From: Planctomycetota bacterium
Lineage (GTDB): Bacteria; Planctomycetota; UBA11346
Direction: 5' to 3'
Assembly: GCA_016745075.1 (NCBI GenBank)
Contig: JADGDD010000001.1
Location: forward strand, 869,125 to 933,124
Length of the DNA stretch: 64,000 bases
The translations under genes and the position numbers were made by a program. The notes under the pieces are model-generated. The model searched no databases. It had not been told where the DNA came from and was given only the letters and a program-made list of their open reading frames with translations. Shown here piece by piece: positions 37,598 through 45,399 of the stretch (position 1 is the first letter of the stretch; each line of letters begins with the position of its first letter).

Positions 37598-38405
37598 ATC
37601 TTCTGTAATTAGTTAACCTACTCTTTTAAAATGTAACACACTTAATTAAAACAGAAATGTTAACCATATTATTTCTATAGCAGAAAACAAAATCGAGAAA
37701 GAATAACTTACTGTAAAAACCATATCATATAACATATATGTCATTAAATCATATTCCTTCTGACGGTCATAAAATATATAGGAAATAGACCTATTGTAAT
37801 AAATAAAAAAACATATTATAGTTAATAGATATAACATAAAAAAAATGAATCAGGATAACATTACTCATTATGCCATATTAACAACAGATCGCTATTATAA
37901 GTAATTTCATTCTCTATCACACAGAAGAGAACGACACACATCTTACACCCTTCACAGGTAATAATACTTATTCATTAAACAGAAAAAGTCATACATAATT
38001 CCTTCCATAGAAAAATTTGGTTTAAAATAAACTTTAAGTAAAACAATAGCAAAAACGCCCTCTTACAAGTTAAAAACACTAGAAGCCATCGAGATATGAT
38101 GAAGGTTTGAGGTGGTTTCTAATAACCGAATCCCTACTAAGGCTATAAGAGGGATTAACACCTTCATTTATAAGATGCAAAAGAAAAGACTTTTTAAATA
38201 AATAAGCAATCATCCTAAAGACTAAAGCCTCGAAATAAAAAGAACTCTGGTTCGTTCCTGCTGATGTTCTTGCCTCTTCCTGTAATATTTTGAAATCGTC
38301 TATTGATTCACGAAATAATACTGTTAAGTATGTTTTACCAAACCATAAGACTTTTTTCTCATCAACCCCCTCTTGCTTACTGATCCAGTCACAAAAGGAA
38401 ACACA
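37598..38405. other. AT-rich gap of about 800 bases upstream of the synthase operon
   Basis: It separates the leftward synthase operon from the rightward HAD gene. Composition is clearly more AT-rich than the genes on either side, especially 37620-38060. A leftward open frame of about 130 codons (38079-38480) runs into the start of the HAD gene and has no ribosome site or recognisable family; it may be a gene remnant. Otherwise I see only possible promoter elements. Confidence 0.5.
37663..37690 (-). promoter_or_regulatory. Possible promoter of the synthase operon
   Basis: Reading leftward, TTGTTT (37690-37685) and TATGGT (37668-37663) are 16 bases apart, about 65 nt before the synthase ATG. 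The region is very AT-rich, so chance matches are likely. Confidence 0.28.
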
Positions 38406-39065
38406 ATGTACACTGTTATTTTTGATCTTGATGGAACCATTAGCGACCCTGCGAAAGGAATTACCCGTTCCATTAATCATGCCTTAGTTGAACTTGGCCA
38501 CAAAGCTCATCCTGAAGATGCGTTACTCCAGTACATTGGTCCCCCTTTAGCAACAACCTTTTCCGAATTAGCAGGTATTACAAATGAAGCTGCCCTCGCA
38601 CATGCTATTGAGCTCTACAGAGAACGGTATATTCCAATAGGGTATAAAGAGAACCACATATATGATGACATGAAACACATTCTCTCAACACTCGCTTCAA
38701 AAGGGTATGCTCTCTGCATCGCAACCTCAAAACGCAGAGACATTGCAATCAAAGTCCTCGAATTCTTGAATATAGATGCCTATTTCACACAAATACATGG
38801 TTGTGATGTAGATCGATCCAAATCAGACTTGCTACGAGAGATTCTTTCAGACCCAATTTTGGGCAACAACGCACTGGTCATGATAGGAGATAGAGACATC
38901 GATTTTCTTGCCGCAGCAGAGGTAAACATGCCATCCATTGCCGTACGCTGGGGATACGGTAACGACCGTGAATTTGAACTCGCAACCGAAACGGTAAGCA
39001 ACCCCCTAGATCTTCCCAACGCGATTGAACGCATTGCACAGCAAAGCACGACAAAGAAACAATAG
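38406..39065 (+). CDS. HAD-family hydrolase, Gph/PpaX-like phosphatase
   Basis: A 219-residue haloacid-dehalogenase phosphatase. Motif I is IFDLDGTISD at residues 5-14 (nucleophile Asp plus general acid Asp), motif II is CIATSKR, and motifs III-IV are KSDLLREIL and MIGDRDIDFLAA. The cap between residues 15 and 80 is the helical type 1 kind, typical of phosphoglycolate or pyrophosphate phosphatases. The start at 38406 has AAAGGA ahead; upstream in-frame codons lie before the site. The substrate is uncertain. It stands alone, convergent with the DinB-like gene. Confidence 0.9.
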   Translation: MYTVIFDLDGTISDPAKGITRSINHALVELGHKAHPEDALLQYIGPPLATTFSELAGITNEAALAHAIELYRERYIPIGYKENHIYDDMKHILSTLASKGYALCIATSKRRDIAIKVLEFLNIDAYFTQIHGCDVDRSKSDLLREILSDPILGNNALVMIGDRDIDFLAAAEVNMPSIAVRWGYGNDREFELATETVSNPLDLPNAIERIAQQSTTKKQ

Positions 39066-39097
39066 AGCATTTTTGATACAACAAACAACTCACCTCA

Positions 39098-39499
39098 TCA
39101 AACAAACACTTCTCGTTCAATGTTTTTCTGACGGAAAATTCGATCTATTTCACCGGTATGATGAACTAAATGCCTCACTACTTTCATGACCCGATCAAGT
39201 TTACTGATGAAATACTGTGGTTCATCGTCTTGATCAACCATTTCATTCTTGCTCAAATAATCAGGTAATAACACTTTTGTCAGATGAACTGAGCAATCAA
39301 TGAATAATTTCTTAGTAAACCGTTCAGTTAATGGCCAACCCTGTTCCACTAAAAATGGGTCAGCAGCAAATCCCAACGCATCGATAATTGGCTGCACACT
39401 GTGTATCACCAAATCTTGAAGGGTCCTTTCATCATGTTCTAATGTTTCACAAAACACATCATCAGGACAGTTATTGATCGTTCTAAGAAAGGTATTCAT
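39098..39499 (-). CDS. DinB-like four-helix protein (weak call)
   Basis: A 133-residue helical protein. The only family-like mark is near the C-terminus, VVRHLVHHTGEIDRIFRQKN, which fits the H-x-x-x-H helix of DinB/YfiT-type proteins; their other metal His would lie near the N-terminus (perhaps His22 in ETLEHDER). Such proteins often act as metal-dependent thiol transferases. There is no signal peptide. The ribosome site is weak (AGGC). It may be co-directional with, but 57 nt downstream of, the large sigma-ankyrin gene. Confidence 0.5.
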   Translation of the reverse strand: MNTFLRTINNCPDDVFCETLEHDERTLQDLVIHSVQPIIDALGFAADPFLVEQGWPLTERFTKKLFIDCSVHLTKVLLPDYLSKNEMVDQDDEPQYFISKLDRVMKVVRHLVHHTGEIDRIFRQKNIEREVFV

Positions 39500-39556
39500 T
39501 GCCTGCTTTGCTTGACCGCAGCACTGTTTGATTGATCATGATTCAATCCTTTTTTT

Positions 39557-42500
39557 TTAAAAACTCTCTACTGATTCTTCTACAACTGGTTCCGCTGCTT
39601 TCTTTGGCAGGTTTTCTGGAAAGTTTTTACTCACTGCTTTCAGACTTTGTAATGCCCAATCAAGCCCCCAATCCTTACTTGCCTGCATTGAATCAGATCG
39701 CCACCTTGTTTTGATACGTGGGTTAGCCCCTGCTTCTATTAAGGCATCAATAATGTTGGGGTTCATTGTTCGCACAACAGCACACAAAATAGGGGTAAGT
39801 AATTGTCCGGGAAGCACCGTATTCACATCCACTACACCTGTGTTCAGCAAAGCCTCCACAGCAGAAGCGTTGTCGTAACTTATGGCAACGTACAAGAAAC
39901 CTACTGGTAAAAAACCAGGGTTATCCAGTATTTCCTTGAGAACATCAGGTTCAGTCGCGGAACACAGTTGAGCAAAGGCTGTTGTATTATCATGCAAAAG
40001 AAGCGCAAAAAGACGAGGAGCCAATGGTAATTGTTTCATTATCTTCAATCGAGAACCTCCTGATAACTCTGATCGCTGAGGCTGAGGTATTCCATATTTT
40101 GCAAGTAAAAGACGGTCAAGAATGATACGAGGAGGAGATTGGTGAATGCAGTTGAAGATTGGAGATTTTTCATAATTCGTCTGCTCTTTTGCCTGACCAT
40201 GTCTCAAAAACGTCTCTACCAAATCTATATCTTGAGCATGCACTGCATACTGTAACGGCATCCACTCCCACTTATTCACAGCAAGGATATTTGCACCTGA
40301 GGACAACAATGTTTTACATGAGTCCTTTGCTCTAAAAAATGCTGCGCTATGGAGCGGCGTCATTTTTTGACTGTTAGTAAAATCTATAGGCAACCGTCCG
40401 TCTTCCAATAATGCGTCAAGTGCTTCTGCTTTATCACTAGACACAGCGTAATGAAGCAAGTTCTCTCCGTTATTAAAAAACATGTCCTTCAGATCACCCT
40501 CTTTCTCTAAAATATTTTGAACCAAGGTCTTATCATCGTTCTGAATTGCTGTAAGTAGTGTCACCGGACTTGCTTCACGTTCTTTATCTAAATGATTATA
40601 TTCAAAATCTATGATAGTAACCATAAAAGACCCATCCATAAGCGCCTTCCCTATCCATTGAGAACGCCTAAATATGAGGAGATTTTTCTTCGCTATATCC
40701 GAACCATAAACAGTAGCGATACAGGCATCATTCATCATAATATCCAACTTATTACCTATTTTAATCATCTTTACAGCAATCAGCTCTCTCCCTTCATATG
40801 ATAAACCACTGTCAGAGATATAAGTAGAGTGCTCCTTCTCACTTACTATAATATTACCATGATTACCAATATCTATAGAAGCATAATTTTCTCTTGAATC
40901 TTGATCCACCAATGACAACCCAAAAGTACCGTCTCTATGCCACAAACAGTTGGTTAAATTAATACACACCCGAAAAGATATTTCCCAATCAATATCCTCC
41001 ATAACCCCTATCTTCATTCCTATAGAATTATCCTTATGCAACCAGAGATCGTACGCATCAAAATCCCGTTTCTTATCAAGTACCTCCCACACATTACCAT
41101 CATACCCGCCCCATATGTACGAAAATCCCAATGAACGCAAATTTGACAAGAGTCGGCTCTCTGAATCCTTTGAGATTATTTTTTTTACCGCAGAACTGCG
41201 CTGCAAAATTTCTGCAATAGATATATTACTCTTGAGATTGGTTCTATATGCATTCCACTGCTCGGACCGAAATGCAGTATTCTGCTGCTCTTCTTCCGTA
41301 AGTAGAGCTGACAAACCACTTGCTAGATCAACTCTTTTTATCAGGTCATAAATTGCCGTATTTCTTTCCTGAGATTGACGAAGTAATCTTTGAGCTTGCT
41401 CTATCCAGTGGTAAGCGGCATTCATATCATTTCTCTGTAAAGCAACGCTTATTGCTAATAAGCTATAATAACTGTCAATAGGATAGCCTGCTTCTTTGGA
41501 TCTTCTCAGACCCTCCCATGCCATATCAGGATCAGAAAAACGTTTTGTTGCAGCCAATAAGATGTGGGCATCCCACCCACTGCCTCTTCTTGTTTTATTT
41601 ATTTTCCATTGCTCACCCGCACTATACCGCAATGGCAATTGACGGAAATAATGAAGTAGTGGTTTCCAGTCTATATGACATCGTGCAACAAGCCTATCAT
41701 CTTGTGTAAATGGCTGACTTCTTAATGAACATACGCCGTTACTATGCAGATCAACAAGCTCCACACCCTCAATATCTAATTCAAGATCATGAAGTGATCG
41801 AACCGAACCACTTGAATTATTAACAATGCTTAAACCTTGTTTGAATCCGGTTGCTTTTATTCGATGAGGAGATACATACCGCAACCGGCAGTGATAACTT
41901 GGTGTTCGTATCGTCATTGCAGTTAATTCTAAGGCAGCCACATCAATCTTCGACAATGCTTCATCATATCGAGATTCCTTATCCACCTCTGTACTTAAAA
42001 AACTGACCTCTTTGGGCTCAGATAATGTGGTTGACTGTTGCTCTTGCCCTAAGAAAAGTGTGCTCGCCAAAACTCCACCGACAGTACAGACTACTATCAA
42101 AATCTTAGACAATAATCCTACAGCAACAACCTTTGGAGTCATTCCTGACAGTGCAATTTTCATTAAACTGATAGCCGTAGATTTCGGTAATACATAAGCA
42201 CTAGAGGCCTGTAGTACTTCAGGAAGCGAAAGAGCTGTAACAACACAGCCGAGCGTTGCTAAGCTTTTTCGTAATGCTCCCAGTCCATTTTTAAGCTGTT
42301 TATGAATAGTTGTCTGACTCACATTCAATTCTTTTGCGATCTCTTCCTGCTTCATTTCTTCAAAGTAATAAAGCACAAGAACTGCCCGCTGTTTTTCTGG
42401 TAAATTATCTAAAGCCTTATCGACTTGCGCTATTAAATCAGCCGTTTCGTATCTATGCTCATCATCAACATACTGCTCTTTTTGCCCCTTATAACGCTTC

Positions 42501-42745
42501 CTCCGCTCAACCGCACGCATGGCATAACGACGGGCCACCGTGTACAACCAACACGAAACACTTCCTCTAATAGAACCAGACACTTTTGCTAATTCTGCGA
42601 AAGCATCCTGACAAGCTTCTTCCGCATCAGCGGTATTATGGGTGATACGCATACACACACCATACACCATATCCCCATGCCGCTTCACCAACGCGTTAAA
42701 AATGCTGGGGTCTTGGTTCGCTGCATATTCTTGTATGAGTGTCAT
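39557..42745 (-). CDS. ECF sigma factor fused to membrane anchor, LamG-like domain and ankyrin repeats
   Basis: A 1062-residue single frame. Residues 1-165 are an ECF sigma factor: region 2 with NTADAEEACQDAFAELAKV and WLYTVARRYAMR, region 4 with LPEKQRAVLVLYYFEEMKQ and the HTH EEIAKELNVSQTTIHKQL. A transmembrane helix follows near 205-232 (LLSKILIVVCTVGGVLAST). The remaining 830 residues would be outside: an unassigned part to about 540, a LamG/concanavalin-like beta sandwich at about 540-720, and ankyrin repeats at about 728-1030 (for example MTPLHSAAFFRAKDSCKTLLSSGANI). A sigma factor physically tied to an extracytoplasmic sensor is a one-protein version of surface signalling, so release may need proteolysis. 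No anti-sigma gene is next to it. Confidence 0.88.
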   Translation of the reverse strand: MTLIQEYAANQDPSIFNALVKRHGDMVYGVCMRITHNTADAEEACQDAFAELAKVSGSIRGSVSCWLYTVARRYAMRAVERRKRYKGQKEQYVDDEHRYETADLIAQVDKALDNLPEKQRAVLVLYYFEEMKQEEIAKELNVSQTTIHKQLKNGLGALRKSLATLGCVVTALSLPEVLQASSAYVLPKSTAISLMKIALSGMTPKVVAVGLLSKILIVVCTVGGVLASTLFLGQEQQSTTLSEPKEVSFLSTEVDKESRYDEALSKIDVAALELTAMTIRTPSYHCRLRYVSPHRIKATGFKQGLSIVNNSSGSVRSLHDLELDIEGVELVDLHSNGVCSLRSQPFTQDDRLVARCHIDWKPLLHYFRQLPLRYSAGEQWKINKTRRGSGWDAHILLAATKRFSDPDMAWEGLRRSKEAGYPIDSYYSLLAISVALQRNDMNAAYHWIEQAQRLLRQSQERNTAIYDLIKRVDLASGLSALLTEEEQQNTAFRSEQWNAYRTNLKSNISIAEILQRSSAVKKIISKDSESRLLSNLRSLGFSYIWGGYDGNVWEVLDKKRDFDAYDLWLHKDNSIGMKIGVMEDIDWEISFRVCINLTNCLWHRDGTFGLSLVDQDSRENYASIDIGNHGNIIVSEKEHSTYISDSGLSYEGRELIAVKMIKIGNKLDIMMNDACIATVYGSDIAKKNLLIFRRSQWIGKALMDGSFMVTIIDFEYNHLDKEREASPVTLLTAIQNDDKTLVQNILEKEGDLKDMFFNNGENLLHYAVSSDKAEALDALLEDGRLPIDFTNSQKMTPLHSAAFFRAKDSCKTLLSSGANILAVNKWEWMPLQYAVHAQDIDLVETFLRHGQAKEQTNYEKSPIFNCIHQSPPRIILDRLLLAKYGIPQPQRSELSGGSRLKIMKQLPLAPRLFALLLHDNTTAFAQLCSATEPDVLKEILDNPGFLPVGFLYVAISYDNASAVEALLNTGVVDVNTVLPGQLLTPILCAVVRTMNPNIIDALIEAGANPRIKTRWRSDSMQASKDWGLDWALQSLKAVSKNFPENLPKKAAEPVVEESVESF

Positions 42746-42746
42746 A

Positions 42747-42774
42747 TTGATAACCTTCTCCCATCTCTTATGGT
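42747..42774 (+). promoter_or_regulatory. Possible rightward promoter for the leader/unknown gene
   Basis: TTGATA (42747-42752) and TATGGT (42769-42774) with a 16-base spacer. Transcription would start near 42781, giving a leader of about 90 nt that contains the strong hairpin at 42818-42846. Confidence 0.35.
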
Positions 42775-42817
42775 AGTGTCAAATACAGACCCATATTATT
42801 TCATGAACCATCGACCA

Positions 42818-42846
42818 TGCATTTGCGTGAGTGACACGCAAATGCA
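42818..42846 (+). terminator. Strong leader hairpin with U-tract (attenuator or small-RNA terminator)
   Basis: Perfect 12-bp stem TGCATTTGCGTG / CACGCAAATGCA with a 5-nt loop, followed after two bases by five T residues. This has the form of a factor-independent terminator, yet it lies upstream of the ATG at 42872 and downstream of a divergent gene, where no plus-strand gene needs ending. Confidence 0.5.
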
Positions 42847-42871
42847 ATTTTTCACATCACAAGGAAATCTT

Positions 42872-43372
42872 ATGACTTCACGACTCACAACCGCGGCTAC
42901 TGCTTTCCCAAGTGACGCGAGTATCAACAAGCTTATGAGTTCTTATGGAATACAATGGCATAAAGAGGATGTTAATGGGCTCTCTTTTCTTGGCGCAGGG
43001 AAAGCGCGGGAGTCATGGGAACGATTTGCTAAGAAAGGCGCTTCTTTCCAATGGGACCGTATTGGGCGTATTCGAAAAACACAGTCAGGGACAGAATGGC
43101 TACTGGTTAAACGTTACAACATCTCTGAGGAATGTGCAGAACTCACGCAAGGGCTTTCATGCACGAACACTGGACGCATTCAATTTGCAACCTGCACAAG
43201 CCTGACCTGTTGTATTAATATAATCGAATTCCTTCGTATTAAAGGTGTGTGCTGTCGGCTATTGCTCGTTTTACCTTCAGACACAACCCAGAAACAGGCC
43301 ATAGAAAACGAACTTGACGCTACCGGTGTATGGGAAAAAGGGAAAATCAAGAATCGTGTATTTAGCCTATAA
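42872..43372 (+). CDS. Unknown Cys-rich protein behind leader hairpin
   Basis: A 166-residue protein that I do not recognise. The ATG at 42872 has AAGGA six bases ahead; longer in-frame versions would run through the hairpin and the divergent sigma gene. The first half is basic and aromatic (GIQWHKEDVNGLSFLGAGKARESWERF, in two parts around residue 30-50). The second half holds seven cysteines including CC pairs (SLTCCINI, GVCCRLLL). There is no signal peptide or clear membrane helix. It is divergent from the sigma-ankyrin gene and convergent with an AraC gene. Coding is supported by the ribosome site and frame length only. Confidence 0.6.
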   Translation: MTSRLTTAATAFPSDASINKLMSSYGIQWHKEDVNGLSFLGAGKARESWERFAKKGASFQWDRIGRIRKTQSGTEWLLVKRYNISEECAELTQGLSCTNTGRIQFATCTSLTCCINIIEFLRIKGVCCRLLLVLPSDTTQKQAIENELDATGVWEKGKIKNRVFSL

Positions 43373-43418
43373 ACAGAGAAGCTCATACCACGCACAATAC
43401 CACCATTGATGAAACAGA

Positions 43419-44210
43419 TTAGGGCGTAATATCCAGCCCTTTGCGACTTTGATAATCGGACTGGTACTGACTTGGCGTCTTTCCTACGAGGCGCTTAAAA
43501 ACACGAGTAAAATAAACAGGGTCTTTGAATCCGCAAGATTGTGCAACGGAGGCAATTGAGTGATGCGCAAAATGCAGAAGGCATTTACTCATCTCGATAC
43601 GCATTTGATGGATGAATTCAGAGATCGTTTGGTTGAAAAATTGTTTAAATAACCGCCCCAAATAATCCGGGTTACATCCAAGGGTCGCAGCTATTTCCTT
43701 AGTACTAATCTCTGAACTGAGGTGCAGTAATATTTCCGTTCTTGCTTGTGTTGCAAGCCGAGTTGAATCATAGAAAGAGTTCGGTTCTCTATGGCTCCTT
43801 AGCTCTGCGATAAGAACCTGCAAGAGCAACAAACATGCATCTGAATCAGATAATGATTCGGCTTGATACATGATAAGCATCTGCATCAACTCTCGCACCC
43901 TATCCGGAAGTACTATTCTACCAGTTTGATTCAGCCCGAATATTTCTGCGTTCTTTTCATGACCTTCAGAAGAATGGTAAAAGTGCATCCAAAAAAAAGA
44001 ACACGTACCTTTATTGGTAGTACTATAAATTGAATGTGGATGAAGGTGCATATAATGCCCGTTTGGCAGAATACTGCGAACTCCATTCACTTCACAGTCT
44101 AAAGTACCTTGGTTCATTATGATAAGCATATGATTATCAATATAAGTGTCTCCAAGACTTCCATCTGCGGAATAATGCCTAGCCCCACAAAGAAGCCGAT
44201 TAAAAGCCAT
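43419..44210 (-). CDS. AraC family transcriptional regulator
   Basis: A 263-residue regulator. The N-terminal half is a cupin-type sensing domain (NHMLIIMNQGTLDCEVNG, GHYMHLHPHSIY). The C-terminal 100 residues hold two HTH units: ISTKEIAATLGCNPDYLGRLFKQ and HSIASVAQSCGFKDPVYFTRVFKRLVGKTPSQY. The start at 44210 is preceded by AGGAGGTGAT, a near-complete match to the 16S tail, so the upstream in-frame extension is rejected. It is divergent from a lipoprotein esterase and a large glycosidase, which it probably controls through the 17-base direct repeats in the gap. Confidence 0.92.
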   Translation of the reverse strand: MAFNRLLCGARHYSADGSLGDTYIDNHMLIIMNQGTLDCEVNGVRSILPNGHYMHLHPHSIYSTTNKGTCSFFWMHFYHSSEGHEKNAEIFGLNQTGRIVLPDRVRELMQMLIMYQAESLSDSDACLLLLQVLIAELRSHREPNSFYDSTRLATQARTEILLHLSSEISTKEIAATLGCNPDYLGRLFKQFFNQTISEFIHQMRIEMSKCLLHFAHHSIASVAQSCGFKDPVYFTRVFKRLVGKTPSQYQSDYQSRKGLDITP

Positions 44211-44231
44211 GAAATCACCTCCTGATATATC

Positions 44232-44248
44232 GGAATAGTCCTGAATAC
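44232..44248. repeat. 17-base direct repeat, copy 1 (candidate AraC site)
   Basis: GGAATAGTCCTGAATAC, identical to 44339-44355, and overlapping the leader of the AraC gene just ahead of its ribosome site. Confidence 0.65.
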
Positions 44249-44338
44249 ATGCTTCAATGTCAAGAAAATACTCAATATTAACGAAGTATCTAAGATATGG
44301 CAACAGACAGACCATAGACCGCTATCAACCTAAAGTCA

Positions 44339-44355
44339 GGAATAGTCCTGAATAC
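44339..44355. repeat. 17-base direct repeat, copy 2 (candidate AraC site)
   Basis: Exact second copy of the 17-base element, same orientation, 107 bases from copy 1 and about 70 bases before the esterase ATG. The spacing is close to ten helical turns. Confidence 0.65.
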
Positions 44356-44424
44356 CTACGAAAGAGTTCGGTAGATTCCTGATTCCTTTGCGATATAATA
44401 GAGCGATCAAAGGAACAGGAAAAC

Positions 44425-45378
44425 ATGCCATACACGTTACTCCCGCTAGTGCTACTCCTTATTTCCTGTCAAACGAGGACTCTTATGCAGCCTAAAACAA
44501 CTCATGTATACAAAAAGGTACAAGATCTTGATATCATGCTTGATGTCTATCAACCAGAGACAGGTACCGAAGGAAGCCCTGTCCTAGTACTCTTACACGG
44601 CGGCGGTCTGATAAACGGGGACCGAAATATGTACAAACCAACAGACCCCGCAAACGAGCACTTCTTTCAAGTGGGTGCTACCGTCATCACTGTTGACTAT
44701 CGCTTAGCGCCCGAGACCAAACTCCCTCAGATAATTGAAGACCTACAAGATTGCATGAAGTGGGTTCACACAAAAGGGAAGGAGCTATACGGGTATGATA
44801 CGAACAATCTTATTGTAGCTGGTCATAGCGCCGGAGGGTACTTAACCATGATGGCAGGTTTTTGTCTTGAAATAAAACCGAAAGCTCTCATCGCCTATTA
44901 TGGCTATGGCGACATAACTGGTGATTGGTATACAAAGCCAGACCCTTTTTACTTAACGAAAAAAAGACAAGTCGAAAGTACACAACTCACCAACAAAGAA
45001 ACGACCTGTAATTATGACGGTCGTGGAAATTGGGGAGTATATCTCTATTATAGACAAAATGGACTGTGGACACAGGAAGTCAGCGGAGTAAATCCACAGA
45101 TGCACCCAACATTTCATAAACAATACGAACCCATCCAAAATATAAGTAAAGATTATCCGCCAATACTCATGTTCCATGGCGATAAAGACACCGATGTCCC
45201 GTATCAAAAATCGGTAGACATGAACAACGCTCTGACCAAAGCAGGTATCAAAAGCACATTAATAACCATTAAAGATGGCTGTCACGCTTTTGATATACGG
45301 CAACTTGACTCACCGCAAACCAAACAGACCAATGTTACAGTAAAGCAGTTCATCACAGACACGTTTTATACACACTAA
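44425..45378 (+). CDS. Lipoprotein alpha/beta hydrolase (HSL/BD-FAE-type carboxylesterase)
   Basis: A 317-residue esterase. The N-terminus TLLPLVLLLISC ends in a lipobox, so it is probably a lipoprotein. Catalytic features are the oxyanion LLHGGGLINGD, nucleophile AGHSAGGYL near residue 137, acid FHGDKDTDVPY and His in DGCHAFDI. The family includes esterases that remove acetyl or feruloyl groups from polysaccharides. AGGAACAGGA precedes the ATG. The large glycosidase follows 21 nt downstream, so the two form an operon, divergent from the AraC gene. Confidence 0.9.
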   Translation: MPYTLLPLVLLLISCQTRTLMQPKTTHVYKKVQDLDIMLDVYQPETGTEGSPVLVLLHGGGLINGDRNMYKPTDPANEHFFQVGATVITVDYRLAPETKLPQIIEDLQDCMKWVHTKGKELYGYDTNNLIVAGHSAGGYLTMMAGFCLEIKPKALIAYYGYGDITGDWYTKPDPFYLTKKRQVESTQLTNKETTCNYDGRGNWGVYLYYRQNGLWTQEVSGVNPQMHPTFHKQYEPIQNISKDYPPILMFHGDKDTDVPYQKSVDMNNALTKAGIKSTLITIKDGCHAFDIRQLDSPQTKQTNVTVKQFITDTFYTH

Positions 45379-45399
45379 CAACAACGTAAAAGGATCATT

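Noticed and set aside
37646..37837. Short hydrophobic open frame in the AT-rich gap
   Set aside because: Its composition (Phe, Ile, Tyr, Leu) is what AT-rich non-coding DNA gives by chance, and there is no ribosome site.
38079..38480. Leftward open frame of about 130 codons overlapping the HAD gene start
   Set aside because: It has no usable ribosome site and no recognisable family, and its first 25 codons lie antisense to a clear HAD motif. It may be a remnant and is not listed as a gene.
39530..39558. Small hairpin with nine T residues on the plus strand
   Set aside because: The stem is only six mostly AT pairs and there is no plus-strand gene that should end there. It overlaps the end of the sigma-ankyrin gene.
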